A stretch of DNA of 35,394 nt from the NCBI GenBank assembly GCA_946183925.1, contig CAMHDS010000019.1, positions 1 to 35,394 on the forward strand, in the 5' to 3' direction. The notes under the pieces are model-generated. The model was given only the letters and a program-made list of their open reading frames with translations, had not been told where the DNA came from and ran no database searches. This document shows positions 7,402 through 16,004 of this stretch, in pieces. The number at the start of each line of letters is the position of its first letter. The first letter of the stretch is position 1. The position numbers and the translations under genes are program-made. This DNA is from an uncultured Fibrobacter sp. GTDB taxonomy: Bacteria; Fibrobacterota; Fibrobacteria; Fibrobacterales; Fibrobacteraceae.

Positions 7402-7698
7402 TCATTCAATCGTCAAGATGTTGCTGAAGCCAGTCACCTTGAAAATGTCGTTGATGTCGGAATTCACGTTCTTCACAATCATCTGTCCCTGCTTACTCAT
7501 GACCTTCTGGGCCATAAACAGGATTCGAAGTCCTGCCGAAGAAACGTAGGCCAGGTTCTGGAAATCAAACACCAGGGTTTTCACCCCGTCCAGCTTACCC
7601 ACGACTTCCGCTTCCAGCTGCGGGGCAGTCAAGGTGTCCAAGCGCCCTTCAAGGGCAAGGGTCAGCTTATCGTTTTCAGTAGTCTTGGTAATCTGCAT
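7402..7698 (-). CDS. STAS-domain anti-anti-sigma factor (SpoIIAA/RsbV-like)
   Basis: This 98-residue single-domain protein has the STAS fold of anti-sigma factor antagonists. The pattern runs LTLALEGRLDTLTAPQLEAEV, then LVFDFQNLAYVSSAGLRILF, where Ser53/Ser54 sits in the phosphorylation loop. In the family, the unphosphorylated form binds the anti-sigma kinase and frees the target. It lies 21 bp downstream of the phosphatase/ATPase fusion gene and is almost certainly co-transcribed, so that protein is its likely partner for both phosphorylation and dephosphorylation. No cognate sigma factor lies next to it. Confidence 0.93.
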   Translation of the reverse strand: MQITKTTENDKLTLALEGRLDTLTAPQLEAEVVGKLDGVKTLVFDFQNLAYVSSAGLRILFMAQKVMSKQGQMIVKNVNSDINDIFKVTGFSNILTIE

Positions 7699-7719
7699 AA
7701 GATTGTTCCTTTTTTTTAT

Positions 7720-10173
7720 TTACAAAGTCTTGGTGATGGCCAGTTCGTTCTTGTCGCCGTTCCTGCGGTAACAGACACTATCCATGGTCTTTTTCACGAT
7801 AAATATCCCAAGTCCTCCGATGTCCCTTTCTTCAAGAGGCAGGGTCACGTCAGGGTCCGCCTGCTTGATAGGATCGTAGGGTTTACCGTTGTCGATAAAG
7901 GTAAGCCTTGCCGAAAGCGTCGCCTTTCGGACTTCCACAATCAAGGTCACCTCGGTAGCTCCTGAGAACTTGACAATGTTACTGTAGATTTCATCGATGG
8001 CGATATTGATTTGCATCTGGGACTTCATGGAGCCTTCCATGGGAGCAAGGATTCCCTCCACAAACGCCGTCAGAATATCCTGGTTCTCGGGAACAACGTC
8101 CACAATCTTTTCGTAGCGCTCCCAGGCGTCCTTCATCTGCATTTTCTTTGCACCGTCCATAGGCGTGAGGATATCCTGCACAAAGGACTTGAGAGCACCC
8201 TTGTCGTTTTCGGCCACGTTCACCGTCTTTTCGTAGCGTTCCCATACGGGTTCGTCGCTTCCGTTGAACTTAACAGCAAGCATGGTAATGTCATCGAACT
8301 GCGGAGCCTTCTGCACAAAGCCGTCCAGCTCCCTCTTGACCTGCGTGCACGTGTCAGAAGTGTTCTGCCGGCCTCCCCTTTTCAAGGCATCCAGAAGCCT
8401 GTCGTTGCCAAACAGTTCATCCTTGTCGTTGGTCGCTTCCGTCACACCATCGGTATAGAGGAACAGGGTATCGCCTTTCTTGAGGTCATAGGTCTGCTTG
8501 GTATATACAGTATCTTCCATAGCCGCCATAACCAGTTCCGAGCGGCTAGGAATAAACTCTACCGAGCCGTCTTCGTGGCGAACCGCAGGAGGATTGTGTC
8601 CGGCAGAGGCAAACTCCACATGTCCCGTGCGCAAGTCGATAATACCCGCCCAGACCGTTACGAACATCATCAAATTGTTACGCTTTGCCAGGGCATAGTT
8701 CGTCTTGTTAAAGGCATCCACTACAGACTTCAAGTTCTTCGACATGGTTCGGAGGATTATTCGAGCCACCATCATGAACAGAGCCGCTGCAACGCCCTTT
8801 CCGGAAACATCGCCCACCACAACGCAAAGATGGTCGTTGTCTATCTTGAAGAAATCGTAGAAGTCGCCTCCCACTTCTTTTGCGGGGCGCAAGAAGGGGG
8901 CAAGTTCATGGCGGTCGTCTTCGGAATTTTCGTCGCGCTCGGCTCCGGGCAACATGGAAAGCTGAATATTGCGGGCAAGATCCAGCTCCCGCTCAATCCG
9001 TTTCATGTCTTTCTCTTTTTCGATATGCGACTTGAGCGTAGAAAGCATATTCGAGAACGCCGTCGCAAATTCCGCCACCTCGTCACGGCCAGACACCTTC
9101 GGAATATCCACATCGAAATTTCCACCACCAAGTTTCTTTGCCGCAAAAACGAGTTCCTTGAGAGGCTTTGCCACTCTGAAAGAAATCAGCAAGATGATGA
9201 CAAGGATAACGCCATAACCACCTAGGGCAAGTATCAAGAAAAGCTTGCGGGTGTCTCTCTGGTCTTGCAAAAACTTCTGGACGGGCCACACCACCATAAA
9301 TGTCCAATTGTTGGAGTTGATTTTGGTGTAGTAAACGGCCGATTCTTCTCCGCCAGCCACCGTTCCCATAAACAGCCCGCTTGGATCCCTATTTTTTCTG
9401 TCAAAGTCAACGGTGCTGTTGCCGCGGATTTCCTTGACCACTATTTCACGATTTCTTTTCCCTTGAGCAATGCTTTTAGGGTAAGCAACAGCCACATTAT
9501 TTTCCGAAGTAATTAGGGCATAGCCCCCGTTGGAAACGGGAATAGTCGCTATTTCGTCTTTAAGGAACTCGATAGACATATCAACGGCCAAAACACCCGC
9601 CAAAACGTCATCGCCATTTTTGTCCTTCTGGAAAATAGGGACGGTATAGACGGCAATGGGTTCGGGAACGAACTCACCGATAAAAGGTTCCTGCCAACGG
9701 CTGGTCCTGCCTTCCTTGGTGCTGGAATACCATTCCTTGTCCTGGTAATTGGCTCCCGTAACCAGGCGGATTTCGTTTTCGGTAAAGCGGGCAAGACGCA
9801 TAAATTCACCCTTGGGGGTTTCCGGGCCCATGCCAGGTTCATAGGCCAGCACCACAGCCACAATCTGGGGAATCAGGTTACGGGCGTTGGTAAGGGAATG
9901 CAACAGGAAGGTATCCAAATCCGCCTTGGCCATTCTCCTCTTGCCTAGGGTTTCTGCAATGTCATCACCCACAAGTTTCCCTGAATTGAACAGCCTGTCA
10001 ATGTAGTTCACATTGGCCCGGCTGGTTTCCTCACCGTTTTCAATAGTAATCTTGTTCAGTATGTCCTGAGTCTTTTGGCCCATGATGGCAAAAATCAAGC
10101 CAAACACGACCGTAATAGCCGCCAAGATCATCATGGACTGCTTAAAGGCCAGCCCTCGGAAATTAAAACCCAT
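7720..10173 (-). CDS. Membrane sensor SpoIIE-type phosphatase fused to an anti-sigma-type HATPase domain
   Basis: The 817-residue protein combines several modules. A membrane helix lies near residues 10-30 and is followed by an extracytoplasmic sensor region of Cache type (about 35-310). A second helix (LFLILALGGYGVILVIILLI) and a HAMP segment come next. A PP2C/SpoIIE phosphatase follows, with motifs GGDFYDFF, VGDVSGKGVAAALFM, SAGHNPP and FLYTDGVTEA. The C-terminal GHKL ATPase of RsbW type has an N box (AIDEIYSNI), DNGKPYDP and GGLGIFIVK. Residues 644-683 and 684-723 are a tandem 40-residue duplication. One protein therefore appears to hold both the kinase and the phosphatase for the STAS partner downstream. 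The start at 10173 has GAGG upstream; an earlier ATG at 10236 lies in the promoter region. Confidence 0.92.
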   Translation of the reverse strand: MGFNFRGLAFKQSMMILAAITVVFGLIFAIMGQKTQDILNKITIENGEETSRANVNYIDRLFNSGKLVGDDIAETLGKRRMAKADLDTFLLHSLTNARNLIPQIVAVVLAYEPGMGPETPKGEFMRLARFTENEIRLVTGANYQDKEWYSSTKEGRTSRWQEPFIGEFVPEPIAVYTVPIFQKDKNGDDVLAGVLAVDMSIEFLKDEIATIPVSNGGYALITSENNVAVAYPKSIAQGKRNREIVVKEIRGNSTVDFDRKNRDPSGLFMGTVAGGEESAVYYTKINSNNWTFMVVWPVQKFLQDQRDTRKLFLILALGGYGVILVIILLISFRVAKPLKELVFAAKKLGGGNFDVDIPKVSGRDEVAEFATAFSNMLSTLKSHIEKEKDMKRIERELDLARNIQLSMLPGAERDENSEDDRHELAPFLRPAKEVGGDFYDFFKIDNDHLCVVVGDVSGKGVAAALFMMVARIILRTMSKNLKSVVDAFNKTNYALAKRNNLMMFVTVWAGIIDLRTGHVEFASAGHNPPAVRHEDGSVEFIPSRSELVMAAMEDTVYTKQTYDLKKGDTLFLYTDGVTEATNDKDELFGNDRLLDALKRGGRQNTSDTCTQVKRELDGFVQKAPQFDDITMLAVKFNGSDEPVWERYEKTVNVAENDKGALKSFVQDILTPMDGAKKMQMKDAWERYEKIVDVVPENQDILTAFVEGILAPMEGSMKSQMQINIAIDEIYSNIVKFSGATEVTLIVEVRKATLSARLTFIDNGKPYDPIKQADPDVTLPLEERDIGGLGIFIVKKTMDSVCYRRNGDKNELAITKTL
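8005..8244 (-). repeat. Exact-period 120-bp coding duplication
   Basis: Copy 1 (8125-8244) and copy 2 (8005-8124) encode 40-residue segments that both start WERYEK and contain the pattern FVxxILxPMxGxxKxQM. They have diverged in DNA and protein but keep the exact length. They are the linker and first helix of the C-terminal ATPase domain. Confidence 0.85.
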
Positions 10174-10267
10174 AAAGAACCTCTTATTATCTACAGATAG
10201 GTTAAGGTCATTGGACAAAATGTATATAAAACACATCCAAAGTAAATGGACTGACCGGGCAAAACCC

Positions 10268-10972
10268 CTAAAATTGGAGCCACCCCGTAGGGAGTGCCGT
10301 CACGGGAACAATCCGCCGGACAGTCTGGCCGTCGCTGCCGACCACTACCGCCATCCCGGTCAAAAAATTCATCCAACGCTGGGGCGTAAACTTCATACCG
10401 CAAAAGTGTGTAAGGCAGGGCACCACCCAGGCGTCGTGGGTCACGAACACGTTAACGCGGGCATGCCCCTTTTCAAGCATCATGGAAAGCATCTCCTCGG
10501 AGCGTTCCGCCAAGGGGTAAAAAGGAGCATCTGCGTCTTGCGTTTCCGTCACTTCAGCATCGCGGGAATTTGCCGTCAACCACTCACAGATACCCTCGTA
10601 AAACCCTGCCTGCAGCACAGCCTCATAGGCGGCATAATTTTGAACAAAGTATTCCGCCAGGCAGTCCAGCTTTTCCACCTCGGGGTTCTTGACACCGCAA
10701 CCCTTGCCGATAAACTCGGCCGTTTCCACACAACGCCCCACAGGGCTAGAGAAAAAGCACACATCGGTGGGCGTTTCGCCTCCAGCAGAGACAACCCGGC
10801 CCAAACCAAGGGCTTGCTCCCGCCCACACTCCGTCAGACCCACGTGGGCGCCATAATCCGGATCGTTTGGCGTAATGTGGTTCCGTTCACCGTGCCGCAC
10901 CAGCAAGCAAACCCGCTCGTCGGGAGCGAGAGATTCAAAGAAGTCCTGGGCGCTTACAAAATCGTTTGTCAT
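10268..10972 (-). CDS. Histidine phosphatase superfamily protein (phosphoglycerate mutase-like)
   Basis: The 234-residue product has the superfamily's catalytic RHG motif in LLVRHGERNH (Arg26, His27). It also has the conserved second Arg in SSPVGRCVETAE (Arg80) and the distal His in VFVTHDAW (His179). The region between, EYFVQNYAAYEAVLQAGFYEG, varies in this family and does not identify a substrate. It could be a phosphatase or a mutase; the missing extended mutase loops favour a phosphatase. It begins 4 bp after the PAP2 gene and is probably co-transcribed with it. Confidence 0.87.
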   Translation of the reverse strand: MTNDFVSAQDFFESLAPDERVCLLVRHGERNHITPNDPDYGAHVGLTECGREQALGLGRVVSAGGETPTDVCFFSSPVGRCVETAEFIGKGCGVKNPEVEKLDCLAEYFVQNYAAYEAVLQAGFYEGICEWLTANSRDAEVTETQDADAPFYPLAERSEEMLSMMLEKGHARVNVFVTHDAWVVPCLTHFCGMKFTPQRWMNFLTGMAVVVGSDGQTVRRIVPVTALPTGWLQF

Positions 10973-10976
10973 CGGC

Positions 10977-11507
10977 TTAGAAAATCATTATCCACAGCAG
11001 GTGTCCAAGCACAAAGCTCACGATACCCAGCACAAAGCCGCACAGAATGTCCGTCAGCCAGTGCACGCCAAAGTACACCCGCAAGAGCCCCCAGGTCAAG
11101 GGCAAAATCAGCATGATCCAGCCGTACCGGGGCACACTGTAAAAGACGGCACTGGCTACCGCCAAGTTGTTCATGGTATGCCCCGAAGGAAAGCTGTACT
11201 TGTCCAGGGGCGGCACTTCCGCCTTGATTTGCGGATTTGCGGCAAAGGGGCGAGGCCGCTTGGTGTTCAGCTTTACCACCTCGTAAATAATGAGGCTTAC
11301 CGCCAGGGCCATCAGGGCCTGCCACAAAATGGGCAAGAACGCTTCCCAGCCCACCATCACGAGAATGAACAGCGCAAAGGCGCCCCAGATGTAGCCGTCA
11401 CCAAGCCGCACATAAAAGCGGAGCCGGTCGTTTACCTTCTCCGAGAAATGCCGGTTGGTCCAATAGACCGACACCCGGTTGTCAAACTCTGCGATTTTCT
11501 TGAACAT
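10977..11507 (-). CDS. PAP2-family membrane phosphatase
   Basis: The 176-residue membrane protein contains the three phosphatase motifs of the PAP2 superfamily: KLNTKRPRP (79-87), PSGH (107-110), and Arg143-x5-His149-x3-Asp153 within GLLRVYFGVHWLTD. Several hydrophobic helices surround them. Likely substrates are lipid phosphates such as undecaprenyl diphosphate or phosphatidylglycerol phosphate, with the active site facing outward, but this cannot be decided. The ATG at 11507 was chosen over a TTG at 11573 because it gives a natural family N-terminus and has AAGG just upstream. The gene overlaps nothing and leads into the histidine phosphatase. Confidence 0.9.
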   Translation of the reverse strand: MFKKIAEFDNRVSVYWTNRHFSEKVNDRLRFYVRLGDGYIWGAFALFILVMVGWEAFLPILWQALMALAVSLIIYEVVKLNTKRPRPFAANPQIKAEVPPLDKYSFPSGHTMNNLAVASAVFYSVPRYGWIMLILPLTWGLLRVYFGVHWLTDILCGFVLGIVSFVLGHLLWIMIF

Positions 11508-11595
11508 CGCCTTGAATTTAGTTTTTTTCGTACCCCAAAAGCCAGGACCAAACCAAAATGCTATTATTCCCAATGCTAATTAAAATATCCGGTCT

Positions 11596-11636
11596 AGATC
11601 CTTCGACTTCGTCCTAAGGACTCCGCTCAGGATGAC
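11596..11636. repeat. Palindromic repeat ending in CAGGATGAC
   Basis: Nested inverted repeats have outer ATCCT/AGGAT (11598-11602 / 11629-11633) and inner GTCC-TAA-GGAC. The outer sequence resembles the tcatcctgagcg element at about 23680. It lies between PAP2 and ackA. Confidence 0.6.
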
Positions 11637-11640
11637 GTCC

Positions 11641-11675
11641 CTAGCCCCTAGGCCCTAAATCCTAACCCCTAAGTA
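11641..11675 (-). repeat. Heptamer array B (TTAGG type, inverted)
   Basis: Five strictly phased 7-bp units (CTAGCCC, CTAGGCC and so on in plus-strand reading) carry CTA at the same position in every unit. The array ends 3 bp before the ackA ATG, so it takes up the space where a ribosome-binding site would normally be. Confidence 0.75.
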
Positions 11676-11678
11676 ACT

Positions 11679-12851
11679 ATGCGCGTACTCGTTCTTAATT
11701 GCGGCAGTTCCTCGGTCAAGTTCGCCGTTATCGACACCCAGACCAAACAGTCCATCTCCAGCGGCCTCGTCGAAAACATCGGCGTGAACGGCCACGTAAA
11801 GGCCAAGGGCCCGGTCGGAAACATCGACTTCAATTTCGACTGCCCGACTCATGCCGAAGCCGTCGCTGAAGTACAGAAGTTCCTCGCCGAACAGAAGCTC
11901 ACCGACACCATCGAAGCCATCGGCCACCGCGTAGTGCATGGCGGCAAGTACGTCAAGAGCGAAAGGGTGACGCAAGAAGTCATCGATTACATCCGCAGCA
12001 TCACGCTGTTCGCCCCGCTGCATGAACCCGCACACGCCACCGGTATGGAATGCGCCACCAAGTTCTTCCCGGGCCTCCCGCAGGTCGCCGTGTTCGACAC
12101 CGCCTTCCACCAGACCATGCCGCGCAAGGCCTACCTCTACGGCATTCCCTACAAGTTCTACGAAGAAGACAAGATCCGCCGCTACGGCGCACACGGCACA
12201 AGCCACCGCTTCGTGACCGGCGAAGCCGCCAAGATTCTCGGCAAAAAGCCGGAAGACTGCTGCTTCATCACGGCTCACCTCGGTAACGGTTCCAGCTGCT
12301 CCGCCATTTTGAACGGTAAGTGCGTTGACACCACCATGGGCTTCACCCCGCTCGAGGGCCTCATCATGGGCACTCGCTCCGGAAGCATCGACCCGGCCGT
12401 GCTCTTCTTCATCAGCAAGAAGTACGGTTACGATATTGACCGCCTCGACAAGCTCGTGAACAAGGAATCGGGCCTTCTCGGCCTCTCCGGACTCTCTAAC
12501 GACATGCGCACTTTGACGCAGGCCGCAAGCGAAGGCCACGTCGGCGCACAGATCGCCCTCGAAACCTTCGCCTACAGGCTCACCCGCGAAATCGGCGGCA
12601 TCGCCATGGCACTCCCGCGCATCGACGCGCTGGTGTTCACCGGCGGTATCGGCGAGAACAGCAAGCTCGTCCGCAAGATGGCGATGGACAACCTCAAGAT
12701 TCTCGGCTACCAGATCGACGAAGCCCGCAACGAGAAGAACGGCAAGGAATCCGGCCACATCATTAGCAAGGACGGCACCCCCACCGCGATGGTGGTCGCC
12801 ACCAACGAAGAACTGCTGATTGCACTGGATACAGAAGCTCTGGTCAAATAA
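11679..12851 (+). CDS. ackA: Acetate kinase
   Basis: The 390-residue enzyme interconverts acetate plus ATP and acetyl phosphate, the last step of acetate formation in fermentation. Catalytic features are complete: Asn7 in VLNCGSSSVK, Arg84 in GHRVVHGG, Asp140 in VFDTAFH, His172/His176 in AHGTSH, Arg233 in MGTRSGSIDPA, HLGNGSSCSAI, FTGGIGENS, and the late TNEELLIA glutamate. The phosphotransacetylase gene is not adjacent. No Shine-Dalgarno is visible; instead a heptamer repeat array runs up to 3 bp before the ATG. The gene is strongly biased to GC-ending codons, suggesting high expression. It converges on the ABC-F gene across a repeat-filled 68-bp gap. Confidence 0.98.
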   Translation: MRVLVLNCGSSSVKFAVIDTQTKQSISSGLVENIGVNGHVKAKGPVGNIDFNFDCPTHAEAVAEVQKFLAEQKLTDTIEAIGHRVVHGGKYVKSERVTQEVIDYIRSITLFAPLHEPAHATGMECATKFFPGLPQVAVFDTAFHQTMPRKAYLYGIPYKFYEEDKIRRYGAHGTSHRFVTGEAAKILGKKPEDCCFITAHLGNGSSCSAILNGKCVDTTMGFTPLEGLIMGTRSGSIDPAVLFFISKKYGYDIDRLDKLVNKESGLLGLSGLSNDMRTLTQAASEGHVGAQIALETFAYRLTREIGGIAMALPRIDALVFTGGIGENSKLVRKMAMDNLKILGYQIDEARNEKNGKESGHIISKDGTPTAMVVATNEELLIALDTEALVK

Positions 12852-12855
12852 TTCT

Positions 12856-12918
12856 GAATTCGGAGTTCGGAATTCGGAATTGAATTTCAGATTTTCAACT
12901 CCGAATTCTGAAATCCGA
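12856..12918. repeat. Heptamer array C (GAATTCG type) with inverted second half
   Basis: Nine 7-bp units fill the ackA / ABC-F gap. The first four are GAATTCG-like and the last three are their reverse complement (ACTCCGA-like). GAATTCGGAGTT (12856-12867) and AACTCCGAATTC (12897-12908) therefore form a perfect 12-bp stem. It could act as a two-way terminator hairpin, although no T-run follows. Confidence 0.8.
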
Positions 12919-12919
12919 A

Positions 12920-14731
12920 CTAAAACGCATCTAATTCTTCAAAGCGCTCGTAAGCTTTTTCGAGCGCCTTTTCTCTTTCCGCAATCTCCCCCTGCAGTTC
13001 CACAATCCGGGCCGCATTGGTATAAACTTCGGGCTTCGAAAGTTCCGTCTGGCGCTGGGCGATTTCCGCTTCCAGAGTCTCGATTTTTTCAGGCAGGGCG
13101 GCGTATTCCCGCTCCTCGTTGTAACTGCGCTTTTTCTTTTTGGGCGCCTCGGCAGGGGTAGCTCTCGCAGCGACGGAGCCCTGCTGGCCTCGAGCCTGTT
13201 CCCTTTCGGCCTTGGCACGAGCAACGCTGGCGGCTTCCTTTTCACGCTGTTTCCGGTTGGCCTCGTAATCGCTGTAACCACCCACCGCTTCAAAGACATT
13301 CCCGTTTTCTTCGATGGCCAGAATCTCCGTAGCCACCGAATCCAAGAAAGCCCGGTCGTGACTCACCGTCAAAACCGTTCCCTTGTAGTCCGCAATCAAA
13401 TCTGCCAGAAGGTCCAGAGTTTCCATGTCCAAATCGTTGGTAGGTTCGTCCAGCACCAGCACGTTGCTGGGGTGGCTAAAGAGGCAGGCCAGCAGCAGAC
13501 GGTTCCGTTCACCGCCCGAAAGTGCGCTGATAGGGCCTCGGGCCCTGTCCGCCGAAAACAGAAAATCCTGCAGGTAACTCAGCACATGGCGTTTCACGCC
13601 GTTCAGCGTAATGTAGGCCTGACCGTCGCCGATGTTTTCCACCAGGGACTTGTCTTCCCGAAGCCTGGTCCGCATCTGGTCAAAGTAGGCCACCTGCAGG
13701 TTCGTCCCCAGCCGAACCGTTCCGCTTTCCGGAGCAAGTTCTCCCAAAATCAACCGCAAGAGTGTGGTCTTTCCCGAACCGTTGGGCCCCACGATTCCTA
13801 TGCGGTCACCACGAAAAATTTCCGTGGTGAGGTTACTGATTAGGGGCGAGCCGTCATAAGAATAATTCACGTCGGTAAGGCGAGCCACCAGACGGCCGGA
13901 CTTTTCCGCCTCGGTTATCTGCATGTTCACGTTCCCCACGCGGGAGCGCCTGGCCGCCCGTTCCTCGCGCATCTTGATGAGGGTGCGGACCCGGCCCTCG
14001 TTCCTGGTACGGCGTGCCTGGATTCCTTTGCGAATCCAGACTTCTTCTTCGGCCAGTTTCTTGTCGAAAAGGGCGTTGGCCTTTTCCTCTTCGGCCAAAG
14101 CCTGGTCCCTGAACTGCACGAACTTGTCGTAAGGGAAATCCCAGCAGCGCACGCGGCCACGGTCCAGGTCAAAAATCCGGGAAGCCACCCTCCGGACAAA
14201 AGCCCGGTCGTGACTCACAAAAAGGACGGCACAGTTCAGGCGGGTGACGATTCCCTCCAACCACTGTATGGCGGGAATGTCCAGATGGTTGGTGGGTTCG
14301 TCCAGCAAAAGCAGATCCGGGTCCTGAGCGAGGGCCCGTGCAAAGAGCACGCGACGCTTTTGCCCGCCAGAAAGGCTGTCGAATAAAGCGTCGGCATCAA
14401 TGCCCGTTTTGCCGAGGACCGCCTCGGCATGGGCATTGTGCAGGCCCTCGGAGGATATACCTCCCATCACCACGTCCCGCACGGTTCCCTCCATGTGGGC
14501 GGGAATCTCCTGGATCATGCGGGAAATCCGCAAGCCGGACTTCTTGATGACCTCGCCGGACTGCACTTCCATTTCGTCTGTAAGCACCTTCAGCAAGGTA
14601 CTTTTGCCGCAACCGTTTCGGCCTACCAGGCAAATCCGGTCTCCGGCCTCGATATCAAAGCACACGTTGTCCAGCAGGGGGGCGTTCGCCCCGATGCGCA
14701 AAAGCAGGTTCTTTGCAGACAGAATGGGCAT
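12920..14731 (-). CDS. ABC-F family ATPase (Uup-like)
   Basis: The 603-residue protein has two nucleotide-binding domains and no membrane segments, as in ABC-F proteins that act on the ribosome. Domain 1 has Walker A GRNGCGKS (37-44), signature LSGGQ (120-124) and LLLLDEPTNHLD (140-151). Domain 2 has GPNGSGKT, LSGGERNR and VLVLDEPTNDLD. The linker between the domains is Arg/Lys-rich (RRTRNEGRVRTLIKMREERAA in part). The C-terminal 100 residues form a charged coiled coil, with KKKKRSYNEEREYAALPEKIE leading into it, which is the Uup layout. It starts 2 bp after the nagZ-like gene, so the two are co-transcribed. The stop lies immediately next to array C. Confidence 0.93.
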   Translation of the reverse strand: MPILSAKNLLLRIGANAPLLDNVCFDIEAGDRICLVGRNGCGKSTLLKVLTDEMEVQSGEVIKKSGLRISRMIQEIPAHMEGTVRDVVMGGISSEGLHNAHAEAVLGKTGIDADALFDSLSGGQKRRVLFARALAQDPDLLLLDEPTNHLDIPAIQWLEGIVTRLNCAVLFVSHDRAFVRRVASRIFDLDRGRVRCWDFPYDKFVQFRDQALAEEEKANALFDKKLAEEEVWIRKGIQARRTRNEGRVRTLIKMREERAARRSRVGNVNMQITEAEKSGRLVARLTDVNYSYDGSPLISNLTTEIFRGDRIGIVGPNGSGKTTLLRLILGELAPESGTVRLGTNLQVAYFDQMRTRLREDKSLVENIGDGQAYITLNGVKRHVLSYLQDFLFSADRARGPISALSGGERNRLLLACLFSHPSNVLVLDEPTNDLDMETLDLLADLIADYKGTVLTVSHDRAFLDSVATEILAIEENGNVFEAVGGYSDYEANRKQREKEAASVARAKAEREQARGQQGSVAARATPAEAPKKKKRSYNEEREYAALPEKIETLEAEIAQRQTELSKPEVYTNAARIVELQGEIAEREKALEKAYERFEELDAF

Positions 14732-14733
14732 GC

Positions 14734-15906
14734 CTATCTCTTGATGCTCTTTTTCAGCTCCAGAATCCGACGCACGCTTTCGTCTATGCGGGATTCCTTG
14801 ATTTCGCCCTTCTCTACCGCCGCCATCACGGCATCAAAAGCCTTTACAAAGTCAAGAGGGCAAAGCACAATGTCGATTCCCGCCTGAATCGCCTTTACGG
14901 CGGATTCTTCTACGCCAAATTCCTGCACAATGGCACCCATGTCCATGGCGTCGGCCACGATGATGCCCTTGAAGCCCAGTTCACCCCGCAATTTCTCCTG
15001 CAAAATCACCGGCGAAAGGGTGGAGGGCAGGTTGTTTCCCGTCACCTTCGGGGCGGCAATATGGGCCGTCATAATCATCTGGGCTCCGGCATCGATTCCC
15101 GCCTTGAAAGGAACCATCTCGCAGGTCTTCATTTCCTCCCAGGTCTTCTGGGTAGCCACGTAACCCGTGTGGGTATCCGCCTTCACGTCGCCGTGGCCCG
15201 GGAAATGCTTAAGGGTTCCCACCACCTTTGCAGAGTCAAGCCCCTGCAAATAGGCCTGCACCATGTCGGCCACCACTTCCGGGGTGTCCGAAAATGCACG
15301 GGGGCCAATCACGATGTTTTCCGGATTGGTGTTCACGTCGGCCACCGGCGCAAAGTCAATGTCAAAGCCATACTCCCGAACATAGGAACCGATGGTAAAG
15401 GCCATCTTATAGACCTCGTTCGGGTCCCCGGCCTCGGCAACAGCAGCCATGCTTTCGTACTTGGGAACATCAAAGGTTCCGTTGTTGGCAATGCGGGCCA
15501 CCCGACCGCCTTCCTCGTCAATGGCCAGCAGGGGCAAGCCCTTCAGTTTCCGGATATCCTCGACAAAGGTGGCCAGCTGGGACTTGTCCTTTATATTGTG
15601 GGCAAAGAGAATCATGCCGCCGATAGGGTAATCCTCGTTTACCGCAAGCATGGTCCGGTTTACCTCCTGCAGGCTGTAATCCGGAAGCTCCGTATAGCTT
15701 TTCCAGTGGATGCTCGTGTCCAGGGCCTCCGGCCGCACCAAAAACATCTGGCCAACCTTTTCCCGGAGTGACATGTTTTCTATGGCAAAGGGATCCTTAC
15801 AGCAATCCTCCGATGCACTGGTAGAGGAATCCGCGTTAGAACAGGAGTCTAACAAAAAAAGTAGCATACCGAGGGCGGCCCAACGGGCCACAAAAAGTCC
15901 CTTCAT
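14734..15906 (-). CDS. Beta-N-acetylhexosaminidase-like GH3 lipoprotein
   Basis: The 390-residue protein is a glycoside hydrolase family 3 enzyme of NagZ type. It shows LAIDEEGGRVAR (128-138), FAPVADVN, the KHFPGHGD loop (233-240) with the Asp244/His246 acid-base dyad (KADTHTGY), and the nucleophile in GIIVADAMDMGAI. NagZ removes terminal GlcNAc from peptidoglycan fragments. Unlike cytoplasmic NagZ, this one has a lipoprotein signal (LLFLLDSC, Cys22) followed by a Ser/Asp-rich spacer, so it should act on the envelope side. CTGGAGCC upstream supports the ATG at 15906. The promoter is shared with the divergent ECF sigma gene through an AT-rich stretch. Confidence 0.92.
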   Translation of the reverse strand: MKGLFVARWAALGMLLFLLDSCSNADSSTSASEDCCKDPFAIENMSLREKVGQMFLVRPEALDTSIHWKSYTELPDYSLQEVNRTMLAVNEDYPIGGMILFAHNIKDKSQLATFVEDIRKLKGLPLLAIDEEGGRVARIANNGTFDVPKYESMAAVAEAGDPNEVYKMAFTIGSYVREYGFDIDFAPVADVNTNPENIVIGPRAFSDTPEVVADMVQAYLQGLDSAKVVGTLKHFPGHGDVKADTHTGYVATQKTWEEMKTCEMVPFKAGIDAGAQMIMTAHIAAPKVTGNNLPSTLSPVILQEKLRGELGFKGIIVADAMDMGAIVQEFGVEESAVKAIQAGIDIVLCPLDFVKAFDAVMAAVEKGEIKESRIDESVRRILELKKSIKR

Positions 15907-15949
15907 ATTGGCTCCAGTTGATTACTTTAGGCGTTTTTTGAATTTTTCG

Positions 15950-15968
15950 CAAAATTTATATTTTTTTG
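15950..15968. promoter_or_regulatory. Divergent AT-rich promoter of nagZ-like and ECF genes
   Basis: A TATAAA/TTTATA element in this A/T run is suitably placed to act as a -10 in either direction, 45-50 bp from each start codon. No ECF-type GGAAC...TCT consensus is evident. Confidence 0.35.
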
Positions 15969-16004
15969 CAACCATCCCCCACCCCCGCACATCCAAATAG
16001 CAGA

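Noticed and set aside
8011-9225. Plus-strand open frame opposite the SpoIIE-type phosphatase
   Set aside because: The minus strand encodes clear catalytic motifs throughout this stretch; the opposite frame is a composition effect.
10174-10236. Upstream ATG for the phosphatase/ATPase fusion
   Set aside because: It lies in an AT-rich promoter-like stretch (TATATA); the ATG at 10173 has GAGG at proper spacing.
11655-12758. Minus-strand open frame opposite ackA
   Set aside because: ackA is complete with all catalytic residues; the antisense frame has no domain or ribosome site.
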